From a virus, in IMG/VR virus record IMGVR_UViG_3300017990_000012, positions 60,753-124,752 of that record: a stretch of DNA of 64,000 nucleotides; one strand, written 5' to 3'. Under the pieces are notes generated by a model. That model was not told the origin of the DNA. It made no database searches and saw nothing but the letters and a program-made list of their open reading frames with translations. Position numbers and translations under genes: made by a program. Below are positions 16,225 to 24,270 of the stretch, piece after piece (the first letter of the stretch is position 1; each line of letters opens with the position of its first letter).

Positions 16225-16576
16225 GAGGTTCTACGAGAAGGTTTGCGAGCTGATAGAGAAGGGCTGGTACCTTGAGTTCGCCAGGATCGATGATGACATT
16301 CAGGTAATAGCGACGTCAGGTAGCACAGAGATTTGTATTTCGGGGGGTGAGACCCGGGGTGTCGTGGACGACCTGCACAATCGAATTACACGCCCGGATG
16401 CGCATGCTGATGTTGTTGTTGTCTGCCTGAATTGTGGGGGGAACGGAACCATGGGGAGCGATCGTGTTGAATTGGGGGAGATCAGGGTGTGCCCCATATG
16501 CGACGGCGACGGGACGCTCGATATGAAGAAGCACAATCTGGAAGAAGACGAACTCAAGTTCGTCAAGGAGGAGTAG
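16217..16576 (+). CDS. DnaJ-type zinc-finger-like protein
   Basis: 119 residues. CLNCGGNG and CPICDGDG are CxxCxGxG repeats as in the DnaJ cysteine-rich domain, so a zinc site is likely. The end of the gene runs through dyad copy 7, which encodes DELKFV. It is probably a small accessory protein, not a true chaperone, since no J domain is present. Confidence 0.6.
   Translation: MSERFYEKVCELIEKGWYLEFARIDDDIQVIATSGSTEICISGGETRGVVDDLHNRITRPDAHADVVVVCLNCGGNGTMGSDRVELGEIRVCPICDGDGTLDMKKHNLEEDELKFVKEE
16549..16562 (+). repeat. 14-bp dyad copy 7 (CA centre), before RBS
   Basis: CGAACTCAAGTTCG within the last codons of the gene at 16217; ends 16 nt before GTG 16579, just upstream of AAGGAGGAG. Confidence 0.85.
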
Positions 16577-16578
16577 AA

Positions 16579-17226
16579 GTGTCGAAGCATCCACACCTGT
16601 GTGAAAAGCATGGTTTCATCGACCAGATCGACGGAGGTGGAATCAAGTCATTCGTGGAGTGCCCGCTGTGCGAGCTGGAGGAGGCAAGGAAGCAGATCCA
16701 AGGCATGAAGGTTGCTTTGGCTGCATGGTCGAACGGGAAGCACGCGGAGTGGTGTGCGTCTGGCTGTGGGTACGATTGCAACTGTGGGCTTTCGTTTTTG
16801 GAGGGAGATCTGCAAAAGGGGCTGGATGATTTCAAGGCTGGCCGTACGTCGCGGAAGGCGGTCGAGGAGTTGCTTGGCGATGAGACTGGGTCGATCGAGG
16901 CCCCGATCGCTCAGGAGTCTTGCGTGAGACCGTCGACGTTGGCCCATGTCTTCCCCTGCATGTCTGTGGAGGGTAAGTATGAGCCTGAAGGTGTTGCCCA
17001 GAGGATCATGCAGGCACTTGCTCTGAAGGGGGACGTTTTCAGGATCCTTTCCTGGGAGGAGTATCGCGACTATGTTGGACGTACCAGGACGATCGACGAG
17101 AGGTACTTCCTGGGAGTGGTAGATGATTGCGCATCTGAAGAGCGTGCGCGAGCGTTCTCGGGCGTGTGGAACAAGACCGCCGAGGAGGCTGAGAAGAACG
17201 AGACGATGGCGAGATTCGCCGAGTGA
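16579..17226 (+). CDS. hypothetical protein with zinc-binding N-terminus
   Basis: 215 residues from GTG 16579. CEKH ... CPLCE (about 8-35) and CASGCGYDCNC (about 62-72) give two putative zinc sites. The C-terminal half (about 105-200) is a separate domain containing ILSWEEYRDYVGRTRTIDERY. No family is recognised. Confidence 0.55.
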   Translation: MSKHPHLCEKHGFIDQIDGGGIKSFVECPLCELEEARKQIQGMKVALAAWSNGKHAEWCASGCGYDCNCGLSFLEGDLQKGLDDFKAGRTSRKAVEELLGDETGSIEAPIAQESCVRPSTLAHVFPCMSVEGKYEPEGVAQRIMQALALKGDVFRILSWEEYRDYVGRTRTIDERYFLGVVDDCASEERARAFSGVWNKTAEEAEKNETMARFAE

Positions 17227-17233
17227 GGGTGAC

Positions 17234-17407
17234 ATGGGTTACACAACGACAGAGCACTACATCAAGCAATGCGCGGGGAAGGTTGGTCACTACAGCAAGT
17301 GGAGGGCTGACATCGCCAGGGCCAGGTCCGAGATCAAGTTCGGAACGAGGATGAACACGTACCGCTGCCCGTACTGCAACAGGTGGCACGTCGGGAGCGC
17401 GAAATAG
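17234..17407 (+). CDS. small phage protein with CPYC...H motif
   Basis: 57 residues. YRCPYCNRWHVGS at the C-terminus is a small zinc-like motif found in many short phage and plasmid proteins; the N-terminal half is helical and basic. Function unknown. Confidence 0.55.
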   Translation: MGYTTTEHYIKQCAGKVGHYSKWRADIARARSEIKFGTRMNTYRCPYCNRWHVGSAK

Positions 17408-17418
17408 GAAGAGGTGAA

Positions 17419-17805
17419 ATGATGAAAAAGCTGAGTGAAAGGGTTCATATTTCAGAGGCATCTCCAGGGGTCGTCGAGGAGATACGGAAGCTCGAATCTG
17501 AACTTGTCGCGATGACAAAAAGAGTTGAAGCTGCTGAGACCGAGATCGTGGAGAGCGAAACGAAGCTTGATGCGATGGCGGAGCGGCAGGAGTCGGCGGA
17601 GAGAAACCTTGAGTCTCTGACCATCCGATACTCTGCAGAACATGGTCGCGCCGAGTCCGCCGAGAAGCAGCTTAAGGCGGTCAAGGAATTGGACTGGGAG
17701 CAGATTGAAGCGTGGGCTATCGGGCACAGGGATGCGCTGATTGGCACGGATCATTTTGACAAGGCTCAAGAACATCTCGAAAAAATACGCGTCCTGCGCG
17801 GATAG
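17419..17805 (+). CDS. coiled-coil protein
   Basis: 128 residues. Residues 18-90 are an almost unbroken heptad-like Ala/Glu/Lys/Leu helix. Adjacent ATGs at 17419 and 17422. Likely an oligomeric structural or regulatory protein; no family is recognised. Confidence 0.55.
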   Translation: MMKKLSERVHISEASPGVVEEIRKLESELVAMTKRVEAAETEIVESETKLDAMAERQESAERNLESLTIRYSAEHGRAESAEKQLKAVKELDWEQIEAWAIGHRDALIGTDHFDKAQEHLEKIRVLRG

Positions 17806-17810
17806 GTGAC

Positions 17811-18116
17811 ATGATGAGTCCTGCGATGACTGGCACGAAAACGCACCCGGAGCCGAGGCGGGTTGTGTGTCGATTTACAGGGAAGGTGATTACAAAATAC
17901 CCGGCTCCCGTTGAATGGATCATTCCGGACGGAGACTACTGCGACGATCGATGTGAAGGCCACACAAGGAAGGCGCACCCGTTGCAGAAGGTTCCGATTT
18001 CGTGTCGGATCTTCAGGAAGGACAACAGCCGGGAGTGGGATACGTATTCACGAACATACCTTCGCTGCTCTGCGTGTGTGGCGTGGACGAAGCAGTTTGA
18101 TGGGGAGGTAGGATGA
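17811..18116 (+). CDS. Cys-containing hypothetical protein
   Basis: 101 residues. VVCRF, YCDDRCEGH, SCRIF and RCSAC supply several possible metal ligands. SD GATAGGTG precedes adjacent ATGs. Its end overlaps the next small membrane gene by 4 nt. Confidence 0.5.
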   Translation: MMSPAMTGTKTHPEPRRVVCRFTGKVITKYPAPVEWIIPDGDYCDDRCEGHTRKAHPLQKVPISCRIFRKDNSREWDTYSRTYLRCSACVAWTKQFDGEVG

Positions 18117-18292
18117 CTAAGTATATCTACGCAGTGGGTATTTTTTTTGCTGGGGCCGTGATGTCAAGCAATGTCGTGCATTTGATCGGGACGAGTTCCA
18201 CGTACAACGCTGCATGGTGGAAAGTCGTGGCCTCGATTGTGGTTGCGATTTTCTTGATCAGAGAAGTGATACTGGAGTCTTCTCATGGATAG
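18113..18292 (+). CDS. small two-helix membrane protein
   Basis: 59 residues from ATG 18113 (SD GGGGAGG). Hydrophobic segments at 4-24 and 37-52. It overlaps the previous stop. The 130 nt after it (18293-18422) hold no gene, only a 9-bp tandem repeat (GGGCGCAGA twice at 18332-18349). Confidence 0.55.
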   Translation: MTKYIYAVGIFFAGAVMSSNVVHLIGTSSTYNAAWWKVVASIVVAIFLIREVILESSHG

Positions 18293-18422
18293 CACGAGAA
18301 CAGCACCTGCGCCGCCACGGGATATTCTTTAGGGCGCAGAGGGCGCAGAGGAATCCCCCAATGACTAACGCGAAAAATATGAGGCGTATCAACAGATAGA
18401 CACAAACCTACGGAGGTACAGA

Positions 18423-18695
18423 ATGAAAAAACAAATCGAAAAAATCATACTAGAAGCCCTAGACATACTAGAAGCGAGCGCAACGCGCCCCGGCGACCGC
18501 GAGCGAGCCGAGAGAATCGCCGAGGCGCGGGCGGTGGTGGAGGCGTTGGGCGAACTAGATCTAAATCTATACTCTGAGATGCTCGGAATTGAGTCGGATT
18601 TCCAAGATCTTGTCGGCAGAAATCTTATCAACCGTGACTACTACGAAAAACAACGAGAAATAATCCGACGCATCACCGGCAGTGAGGAGGAGTAA
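18423..18695 (+). CDS. hypothetical helical protein of atypical codon use
   Basis: 90 residues; SD GGAGG. Early codons are ATA, CTA, AAA and AAT rich, unlike neighbours that prefer AAG and CTG/CTC. The protein is helical and acidic. The stretch 18293-18695 may be a recent acquisition. No family is recognised. Confidence 0.5.
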   Translation: MKKQIEKIILEALDILEASATRPGDRERAERIAEARAVVEALGELDLNLYSEMLGIESDFQDLVGRNLINRDYYEKQREIIRRITGSEEE

Positions 18696-18696
18696 G

Positions 18697-18939
18697 ATGG
18701 GACGAAGAATAAAGAAGAGGACGTACCTGAAGAAGCTGGAGGATCTGATTCTGAAGGCGAAGAAGGATGGGTACACCATGTTTGTGGATTGTGACCGTGG
18801 GTTCGTGATTGCTGACACCGAGGACTTCGTCGGCGCCGAGGATCTCAGGGAGGTAGAAGGTGAGAGCATTTCTCTTGACAGGCTCGCCATGTGCGGTACG
18901 CCTGCTCTCCCTCGGATGACGCAAAGCGGGAACGGGTGA
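18697..18939 (+). CDS. hypothetical protein
   Basis: 80 residues; ATG 18697 after SD AGGAGGAG. Basic N-terminus (GRRIKKRTYLKKLEDLIL) and a beta-like centre (YTMFVDCDRGFVIAD). No family is recognised. Confidence 0.5.
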   Translation: MGRRIKKRTYLKKLEDLILKAKKDGYTMFVDCDRGFVIADTEDFVGAEDLREVEGESISLDRLAMCGTPALPRMTQSGNG

Positions 18940-18942
18940 AGC

Positions 18943-19188
18943 ATGGCGTGTTCGGTGATTGTGGATGGGAAGGTTCTTGACTTCGTGTACAGGAAGTCGC
19001 TGGAGTTTTCCTACAACTTCTACATTGGTGATGTTTTGGTTGGGCAGGTTTTCAGGGCAGGACGTGGGAATTGGACTGCTGTCTCATGGAAGAAGCCGAG
19101 CAAGCTGTGCCCGGTGGAGGGGTTCAGGAGTCGATATCATGCGAGCGAGTTCCTGTTGAAGCTGAACGGGTACTGTGACAGGGGATGA
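18943..19188 (+). CDS. hypothetical protein
   Basis: 81 residues of mostly beta-strand character (SVIVDGKVLDFVYRKSLEF). Starts 3 nt after the previous stop. No family is recognised. Confidence 0.5.
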   Translation: MACSVIVDGKVLDFVYRKSLEFSYNFYIGDVLVGQVFRAGRGNWTAVSWKKPSKLCPVEGFRSRYHASEFLLKLNGYCDRG

Positions 19189-19190
19189 CG

Positions 19191-19298
19191 ATGATTGAAT
19201 ATATTTTATGGATATTGGGTTCTTCGTTGGCAATCGCAGTGGTGGGGACTGTGGTGATTTGGCTCTGGGGTAAGCTCGCGGACATTTTCGAGTCATAG
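19191..19298 (+). CDS. very small single-pass membrane protein
   Basis: 35 residues. ATG 19191 is 6 nt after AGGGG; ATG 19185 in frame is too close to it. Residues 4-27 form one helix (ILWILGSSLAIAVVGTVVIW). Confidence 0.45.
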   Translation: MIEYILWILGSSLAIAVVGTVVIWLWGKLADIFES

Positions 19299-19364
19299 GT
19301 GGATTCGAGTCGGAACGCGAGAAGAAGAATCCGGGAGAGAGGGTACATGGAAGCGGAGGGTTAG

Positions 19365-19961
19365 ATGCTGCCAACAACACTTGACATCGAGAGCATCGGG
19401 AAGAAGGTCTGGTTGACTTCGGATCTCCACTTCGGGCATGAGACGGTTTGGGAGGGGTGTGATCGGCCCGGTAAGAACGTCGACAAGATGGACGCCCTGT
19501 TGCTTCGGAACATGCGAGAGAAGGTCGGGGAGAAGGATGTGCTCATCGTTGCCGGAGATCTCACGCTGTTCGGGGAGAACAAGCAGCGGTTTGTTGAGCG
19601 GATGATCGAGCAGATGCCTGGAACGAAGATCCTCGTCTACGGGAACCACGATCGGTTCAAGCCGAGGTGGTACCTCAACCGTGGGTTCGTCCTGGCGGCG
19701 ACGTCGTTGGTCCTTCCTGGTGGGGTTCTGGTGACCCACGACCCGGTGGACGCGACGGTCTGGCCGCACGACAGGCCGGTGCTGTGTGGGCACGTCCACA
19801 GGCTGTTTCGAAAGATCGAGAATGTGGTGAATGTTGGGGTTGACGTCTGGAACTACGAGCCGGTCTTGCTGGAGGATGCGCTTGAGCTGGCGGGAGATGA
19901 GCCAAGGGAGCCTCGTGACTGGGGGATGGTGTCCAAGAATAGGCACGGCGAGTCACGGTGA
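19365..19961 (+). CDS. metallophosphoesterase
   Basis: 198 residues with all calcineurin-type motifs: D20-L-H22 with H25 (SDLHFGH), D65 (GDLTLFG), N94-H95-D96 (GNHDRF), H125 (THDP) and H143-V-H145 (GHVH). These bind two metals and cleave phosphoesters. Compact phage enzymes of this type act on nucleotides or nucleic acid; the substrate is not predictable here. Confidence 0.9.
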   Translation: MLPTTLDIESIGKKVWLTSDLHFGHETVWEGCDRPGKNVDKMDALLLRNMREKVGEKDVLIVAGDLTLFGENKQRFVERMIEQMPGTKILVYGNHDRFKPRWYLNRGFVLAATSLVLPGGVLVTHDPVDATVWPHDRPVLCGHVHRLFRKIENVVNVGVDVWNYEPVLLEDALELAGDEPREPRDWGMVSKNRHGESR

Positions 19962-19975
19962 TGGTTGCTGAAAAG

Positions 19976-19989
19976 CGAACTTGAGTTCG
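19976..19989 (+). repeat. 14-bp dyad copy 8 (TG centre), before RBS
   Basis: GCGAACTTGAGTTCGC in the 42-nt gap after the phosphoesterase; ends 14 nt before ATG 20004, followed by TAGGAG. Confidence 0.85.
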
Positions 19990-20003
19990 CTAGGAGATGG
20001 TTG

Positions 20004-20447
20004 ATGCTGAAGAGAAGATGTCAGGGTGTCACGAAGAGCTGGCCGTGGAGGGGATCCCAGTGTGCCAACGAGGCCAAGATGGAGAAGGACGGTGTCTGGT
20101 ACTGCCCTGTCCACTACGGCATTGAGGTGGATTCCCCGGGAGAGATGGCGGAGATCAAGGGGAAGAGCAAGTACAAGGACTGCGATTTCCGTGAGTTTCA
20201 CGAGGACTGGAGCACCGATTCTGATGTGAAGAATATCGATCTCGTTGGCAAGCGAGTGTTCTCGAAGATCGAGCTGAAGTGGGATGAGGGTGAGCGTGTG
20301 GAGCCTGGATTTACGGGTGAGATCGTCGAGGAGGATGGTTCTGTCTTCTTCTGGATCGACGGTGAGGACAAAAAGGAGTGTGCGTGGCGCCTCCGTCTGG
20401 ATCCTGATGCGGAGGCTCACTTTGGGATCTCGGAGGACGAGCGATGA
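20004..20447 (+). CDS. Cys/His-containing hypothetical protein
   Basis: 147 residues. RRCQG, SQCAN and YCPVH suggest one zinc site in the N-terminal 40 residues; the C-terminal half looks beta-rich and acidic. ATG 20004 is preferred to an upstream in-frame start that would translate the dyad. Overlaps the next start. Confidence 0.55.
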   Translation: MLKRRCQGVTKSWPWRGSQCANEAKMEKDGVWYCPVHYGIEVDSPGEMAEIKGKSKYKDCDFREFHEDWSTDSDVKNIDLVGKRVFSKIELKWDEGERVEPGFTGEIVEEDGSVFFWIDGEDKKECAWRLRLDPDAEAHFGISEDER

Positions 20448-20764
20448 CGGTACCTACTTTCAAGGGGTTGCGGGGGAACATGGAGTTCTGGATTGTTCTC
20501 TCGTTGATATTCTTCGGTGTCCTCGGCTGGGTGGGGCATGAGTTCAGCTCTGAGTATGATGCTCAGAGGTGTGTCGCGGGGGAGAACCTGCTGGGGTTCA
20601 AGTTGCCTGGTTACAAGTATGATGAGGACGGTACCTGCTGGAGCTGTTGCGGCACGACACGGGCCATGAGCGATTCTGCTCTTATGGTTTGCGATAGGAA
20701 ACGCCAGGAAGCCTTCGATCCGGAGTGGTACGAGATGGAGAGAGAGTGCAGGGGTGGAAAATGA
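20444..20764 (+). CDS. membrane-anchored Cys-containing protein
   Basis: 106 residues. Residues 13-31 form a membrane helix; the soluble part has CWSCC and two further cysteines. ATGA overlaps on both sides. No family is recognised. Confidence 0.5.
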   Translation: MTVPTFKGLRGNMEFWIVLSLIFFGVLGWVGHEFSSEYDAQRCVAGENLLGFKLPGYKYDEDGTCWSCCGTTRAMSDSALMVCDRKRQEAFDPEWYEMERECRGGK

Positions 20765-21138
20765 GACGACCGCCGATGAGGATTGAGCCGAAGTGCCTGC
20801 GCGACCACACGATGGTCCGATCGAAGCGATTTTTGTGCCGTGGGGTGTTGAACAGGAGGTCGATGATTCTTTCAGATTGTCGGCTTTGTGCAATGTACTC
20901 TCTGGCCCAGCGTCGCGACAGGGGGCTTGCGAAGCTTGGACATTTCGTTGAGGACAGTGAGCCCAGGAAGCACTTCTGGTGCTGGTCGGATACGGCGATC
21001 GAGCACGATTGCCTGGGTGGTTTCGTTGCGTGCCATGGGTGCAAGCGCAAGGGGGATCGGCTGGAGATGGAGATTCAGCGCGATGGGTTTCTCAAGTTTA
21101 TGCTGCGGAAGTTCCGTGGTTTCATGATGGAGGGGTAG
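20761..21138 (+). CDS. Cys-rich protein, paralogue of the gene at 26867
   Basis: 125 residues. CRGVLNRR, CRLC, FWCW and DCLGGFVACHGC appear in the same order as CGGALNRR, CHSC, FRCW and DCAGGFAACHGC in the protein at 26867, so the two are paralogues. The conserved cysteines suggest a shared metal site. Function unknown. Confidence 0.6.
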   Translation: MRRPPMRIEPKCLRDHTMVRSKRFLCRGVLNRRSMILSDCRLCAMYSLAQRRDRGLAKLGHFVEDSEPRKHFWCWSDTAIEHDCLGGFVACHGCKRKGDRLEMEIQRDGFLKFMLRKFRGFMMEG

Positions 21139-21140
21139 GG

Positions 21141-21590
21141 ATGAAAATCGAGGAGATGCGGAGAGAGTTTGATACGTGGGTTTCGTCTCATTGTGGGGCT
21201 CTGATGAGTTGCCCGGCGTCGAAGTATTGTGGTAGTGACAGTTGCTTCGAGGCTTTCGAGAGGTGGCAGGCGACAGCTGAAGATGCGGGACTTCGGCTGC
21301 AGAGCGCCTGTGCGGACTGTGGTGCCCCGTTCTTCCCAGGTTCCAGCTTCTGTGCGAAGTGCGGGGCCAAGCGGGAGAAGGCGGCCCAGGGGAGCCCTGA
21401 GTGCGGTTGTGGGTGCGGTTGCCATATACTTGATCCGGTTGTGTCCAATGAGGAGACGATGGAGGAGATGTATTTGCCTGGAGTGAAGGGCAAGAAGTGC
21501 CTCGATTATCACAAGCTCGGAGAGCATGCGTGTAATTCGTGCTTCTACAACGGGCGTTGTGAGTACCTGAAAGGGGAGGGAGAGAGATGA
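21141..21590 (+). CDS. double zinc-ribbon hypothetical protein
   Basis: 149 residues. CADCGAPF ... FCAKCGAK is a complete zinc ribbon; CGCGCGCH and CNSCFYNGRCEY add further cysteine clusters. SD AGGGG. Ends by overlap with the next gene. Confidence 0.6.
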   Translation: MKIEEMRREFDTWVSSHCGALMSCPASKYCGSDSCFEAFERWQATAEDAGLRLQSACADCGAPFFPGSSFCAKCGAKREKAAQGSPECGCGCGCHILDPVVSNEETMEEMYLPGVKGKKCLDYHKLGEHACNSCFYNGRCEYLKGEGER

Positions 21591-21937
21591 GTCCAGAAGA
21601 ACAGAGGGAAATCGAAGAGAACGTGGTGGCCAAAGACACGTTTGTCACGGACACGAGCTGTGAGGGGATCGTGGATGCCGCCAACCGGCTGAGGTACATT
21701 GCTGCCAGCCTGGAGGGTGTCGGCATGGATTCTCTGTCTGAGAGGATCTGGATGATCATCGAGGACCTCGACGCCGGGGTCAAGAAGGTCCGGGATGCTG
21801 TCAGTGAAGAGATCGGCCGACAGGTGAAAAGAACCAGCAGCATGTCGAAGACGGTGTTCGACTCTGTTTTGGCTGGCATAGAGCTTCAGTCTCGTGCGTA
21901 TGAGGATGGAGTCGAATCCGGAAAGGATCAGGTCTGA
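21587..21937 (+). CDS. hypothetical helical protein
   Basis: 116 residues, acidic and helical; the run VDAANRLRYIAASLEGVGM and the following helix suggest a bundle. One-nucleotide overlap with the next ATG. No family is recognised. Confidence 0.5.
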   Translation: MSPEEQREIEENVVAKDTFVTDTSCEGIVDAANRLRYIAASLEGVGMDSLSERIWMIIEDLDAGVKKVRDAVSEEIGRQVKRTSSMSKTVFDSVLAGIELQSRAYEDGVESGKDQV

Positions 21938-22176
21938 TGGAGTGGTTGCAAGCCTGGGGTGCGCCATTGATCATCGGAAGTGTGTTTACGTTCTTTGGGA
22001 TCACGGTGGTGGGGGTCGGTGTTCATGTGATGCTTCCGATATTTGATAGCAGGATTGGTCGTCCAGATCCGGTCCGTGTCACAGTTGGCATCGTCACATT
22101 CTTGGTTGGAATATGGGCAACAGCGCTCATGGGGATTCGTGGGATTTGCATCGCGATTGAGCTGATGAACTGTTGA
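21937..22176 (+). CDS. two-helix membrane protein
   Basis: 79 residues with hydrophobic segments 10-35 and 47-70 joined by a charged loop (FDSRIGRPDPVR). Its TGA stop is inside the next -35 box. Confidence 0.55.
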   Translation: MEWLQAWGAPLIIGSVFTFFGITVVGVGVHVMLPIFDSRIGRPDPVRVTVGIVTFLVGIWATALMGIRGICIAIELMNC

Positions 22177-22201
22177 CAAAACAGATTTTCTAGAGTAACT
22201 T
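22173..22201 (+). promoter_or_regulatory. sigma-70-like promoter
   Basis: TTGACA (22173-22178), 17 bp, TAACTT (22196-22201). The upstream stop codon lies in the -35. The leader has a hairpin TCAGC-TAGAT-GCTGG ahead of the SD and resembles the leader of the 15896 promoter. Confidence 0.65.
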
Positions 22202-22248
22202 GCCTCGCGAAAGATGTTCAGCTAGATGCTGGGAGAAGGAATTTTCAA

Positions 22249-22620
22249 ATGTCGAAGTGGGACAAGCCGAAGAAGGTCACGGATGCGGAGGTGTCGTTTT
22301 CTTTCAGGGACATCCGGGGGAAGATTCCTGCCTGGGAGAGCTTGTCGAGCAAGTACTGGAACGGCACGAGGGCGTCCGAGCGTTTGATTGGTAAAGTGTT
22401 CTATGAGGGGCTGCCCAATGGCACGGAGTTCCATCCCCGGGAGGGGGTTGATCCGGGTGACGGCACGCGGTATATCGCTGCCATCATGAGGAGCTTCCAG
22501 CCGAGGCACGAACACAAGTTCGCTGCGGCGTCTTTCCTCCTGGAGAAGTGGTTCGAGAAGGTGGTTGTTGATGGCGTCGAGTACGTCATGGACGAACCTA
22601 TTGAGGTGAAAGATGGATGA
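22249..22620 (+). CDS. hypothetical protein
   Basis: 123 residues, first gene behind the 22173 promoter (SD GAGAAGG). Mixed charged protein with a strand-helix pattern; SFQPRHEHKFAAASF is a His-rich stretch. Overlaps the next gene by 8 nt. No family is recognised. Confidence 0.55.
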   Translation: MSKWDKPKKVTDAEVSFSFRDIRGKIPAWESLSSKYWNGTRASERLIGKVFYEGLPNGTEFHPREGVDPGDGTRYIAAIMRSFQPRHEHKFAAASFLLEKWFEKVVVDGVEYVMDEPIEVKDG

Positions 22621-22948
22621 GAGTCTGGTCAGGAATGTGATCGATTGGCAGGGTGAGTACAACGAATTCCGTGAGGGTAAGTACTTGCTCTATGCCGCGC
22701 AGGTCTACGCGGAGAGCGATGGGACCTACACCGTCACGGTGTGGTACGACGAGGAGAAGGTCTTCGGTCTCGAAGAGGTGTCTTCCGCGCATATTGGCGA
22801 GATGATCTGCGAGATGGCGGTCGAGATCCACGAGCGGCGCCTCTGGGAGAAGAGGTCTGCGGAGGTGAGACGCGAGGTGGAAGAGCGTGTTGCCGGGATC
22901 GAGGACGCCTACGAGAAGTCGAAGAAGGGGAATATTCAGTTTCCCTGA
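22613..22948 (+). CDS. hypothetical protein
   Basis: 111 residues. A beta-rich middle (YLLYAAQVYAESDGTYTVTV) and a long charged helix at the C-terminus. No family is recognised. Confidence 0.5.
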   Translation: MDESLVRNVIDWQGEYNEFREGKYLLYAAQVYAESDGTYTVTVWYDEEKVFGLEEVSSAHIGEMICEMAVEIHERRLWEKRSAEVRREVEERVAGIEDAYEKSKKGNIQFP

Positions 22949-22961
22949 CAGGGGTTGATGA

Positions 22962-23540
22962 ATGGGAAAGTGGATCAGAAATTGGTTTTCGAACTTCCTT
23001 CCGTTGGATGAGCCGTACAAGTACGACGGAGAGGTGTACGTCACGCCGGAGCACTTCTACCAGGCAATGAAGTCGACGGACAAGGGGGAACGGGCTTTCG
23101 TCCCGAGGACCGGAGCCAGTGCCTATGCGTTCGTCCGGGACAACTTCTACGACGTGAAGTGCTGCGTGATGTCCGAGATCCCGATCGAGATCCCGATGGG
23201 GTTCGCCCACAGGGAGGTGGACGAGGAGTGGATCGAGAAGGAGATCGAGTCTTACACTGGGTACAAGAAGAGGCCGCGTCCCGAGGGGGACGAATGGTAC
23301 AAGGGCTGGTCTTCGGGGGAGATTATCCGGTTGGACGGAAGGATCTACCGTGCCTCGACCGTGCATCATGTGTATTGCGAGGGCATAGGTGAACTCGGAC
23401 TGCCAGAGGAGGTGTTCAGAGTGTACCGGCCTGGGATGAAGCGGTTCTCGGTGTCGCTCTGGTCGGTCGCGCGTCTTGCTTTCGTGCTGGAGTGCATTGA
23501 CAGGTCCGTAGAGGTCCATGGGTACAGGAGGGAAGAATGA
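22962..23540 (+). CDS. NADAR-like domain protein
   Basis: 192 residues. The N-terminal half fits the NADAR (YbiA/RibX) signature: FSNFLPL at 9-15, YDGEVYVTPEHFYQAMK with E30-H31, Q34 and K37, then GERAF. NADAR proteins hydrolyse N-glycosidic bonds, including ADP-ribose on guanine. The C-terminal half does not show the usual D..WG ending, so activity is uncertain. ATG 22962 is 7 nt after AGGGG. Confidence 0.65.
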   Translation: MGKWIRNWFSNFLPLDEPYKYDGEVYVTPEHFYQAMKSTDKGERAFVPRTGASAYAFVRDNFYDVKCCVMSEIPIEIPMGFAHREVDEEWIEKEIESYTGYKKRPRPEGDEWYKGWSSGEIIRLDGRIYRASTVHHVYCEGIGELGLPEEVFRVYRPGMKRFSVSLWSVARLAFVLECIDRSVEVHGYRREE

Positions 23541-23791
23541 GCGTTGTCTGGATGTGTGTTCTTGGTGTCTTGGTTGCGCTGGTAGTCTTTACTCTCGCAA
23601 TCAGCCTCTTGATGGGGCTTGGGGTTCAGTGGGCCTGTGTGTTTGGATGCAGGGTGTTCAAGTGGCACAACGGCGACGGCGGTAGGACGTATTCTGATGG
23701 GGTGAGTCTTCACGGAAGGTGCTCAGTGTGTGGGCAGGAGGTGATGATGGACAGCCAAGGGAACTGGTTCACCTGCGGTGGAAGCCGATGA
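23537..23791 (+). CDS. DUF1660-like membrane protein
   Basis: 84 residues. Residues 3-27 are a membrane helix. The soluble tail (FGCRVFKWHNG ... GRCSVCGQEVMMDSQGNW) follows the DUF1660 prophage pattern of a C..H-type knuckle and CxxC. ATGA overlap with the gene before and after. Confidence 0.6.
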   Translation: MSVVWMCVLGVLVALVVFTLAISLLMGLGVQWACVFGCRVFKWHNGDGGRTYSDGVSLHGRCSVCGQEVMMDSQGNWFTCGGSR

Positions 23792-24123
23792 TGTTTCATG
23801 AGTTCGAGCATACGGATACGGTCATGGCGGCAACAAACGATCCGGAGCATCAGTTGGTGATCGTTCGGGTGGTGCCTTTGCCACCGAACTCCGTCGGCGT
23901 GACGAGGCTTCACCAATGGAGGCTCTACCTGGTCTACTACTTCTCCGGGGATGGGTTTCAGTACTACGAACAAATGCTCCATCAGGAGTTCAAGGAGAAG
24001 AAGAAGAAGCGTGCATGGAACCTGAGCGTGGTCGAGGGAGAGCGGGCTTTGAGATTGGATCACTATGCACAGGGATCCGCCATGGTGGCGCTTGCGGAGG
24101 CGCAGAAGAAATCGGTGTTGTGA
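23788..24123 (+). CDS. hypothetical protein
   Basis: 111 residues from ATG 23788, overlapping the previous stop. Strand-rich (HQLVIVRVVPL, WRLYLVYYF) followed by a basic helix (EFKEKKKKR). No family is recognised. Confidence 0.5.
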   Translation: MMFHEFEHTDTVMAATNDPEHQLVIVRVVPLPPNSVGVTRLHQWRLYLVYYFSGDGFQYYEQMLHQEFKEKKKKRAWNLSVVEGERALRLDHYAQGSAMVALAEAQKKSVL

Positions 24124-24263
24124 TGCGATACGATGTGCAGTCGAGAAGCACGATGAGTAGGAATTGCCACAAGCTCCCTCCGTGGTGGGTGCGGCTGTTT
24201 CTACGTGTCAAAATAAGTTTCAATTTCTTGCTGATTATGCTGAGACATCACATGAGAGGGTGA
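24123..24263 (+). CDS. possible small basic membrane protein
   Basis: 46 residues. The start overlaps the previous stop (one nucleotide shared). WWVRLFLRVKISFNFLLIML is a basic-hydrophobic segment. It is short and without family support, so moderately uncertain. Confidence 0.35.
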   Translation: MRYDVQSRSTMSRNCHKLPPWWVRLFLRVKISFNFLLIMLRHHMRG

Positions 24264-24270
24264 ACGTAGC

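Noticed and set aside
18332-18349. GGGCGCAGA tandem repeat as a CRISPR or origin iteron
   Set aside because: Only two units and no spacers or AT-rich region beside them.
22509-22522. CGAACACAAGTTCG as an extra dyad copy
   Set aside because: One central mismatch breaks the symmetry and it is inside a gene; it is not counted.
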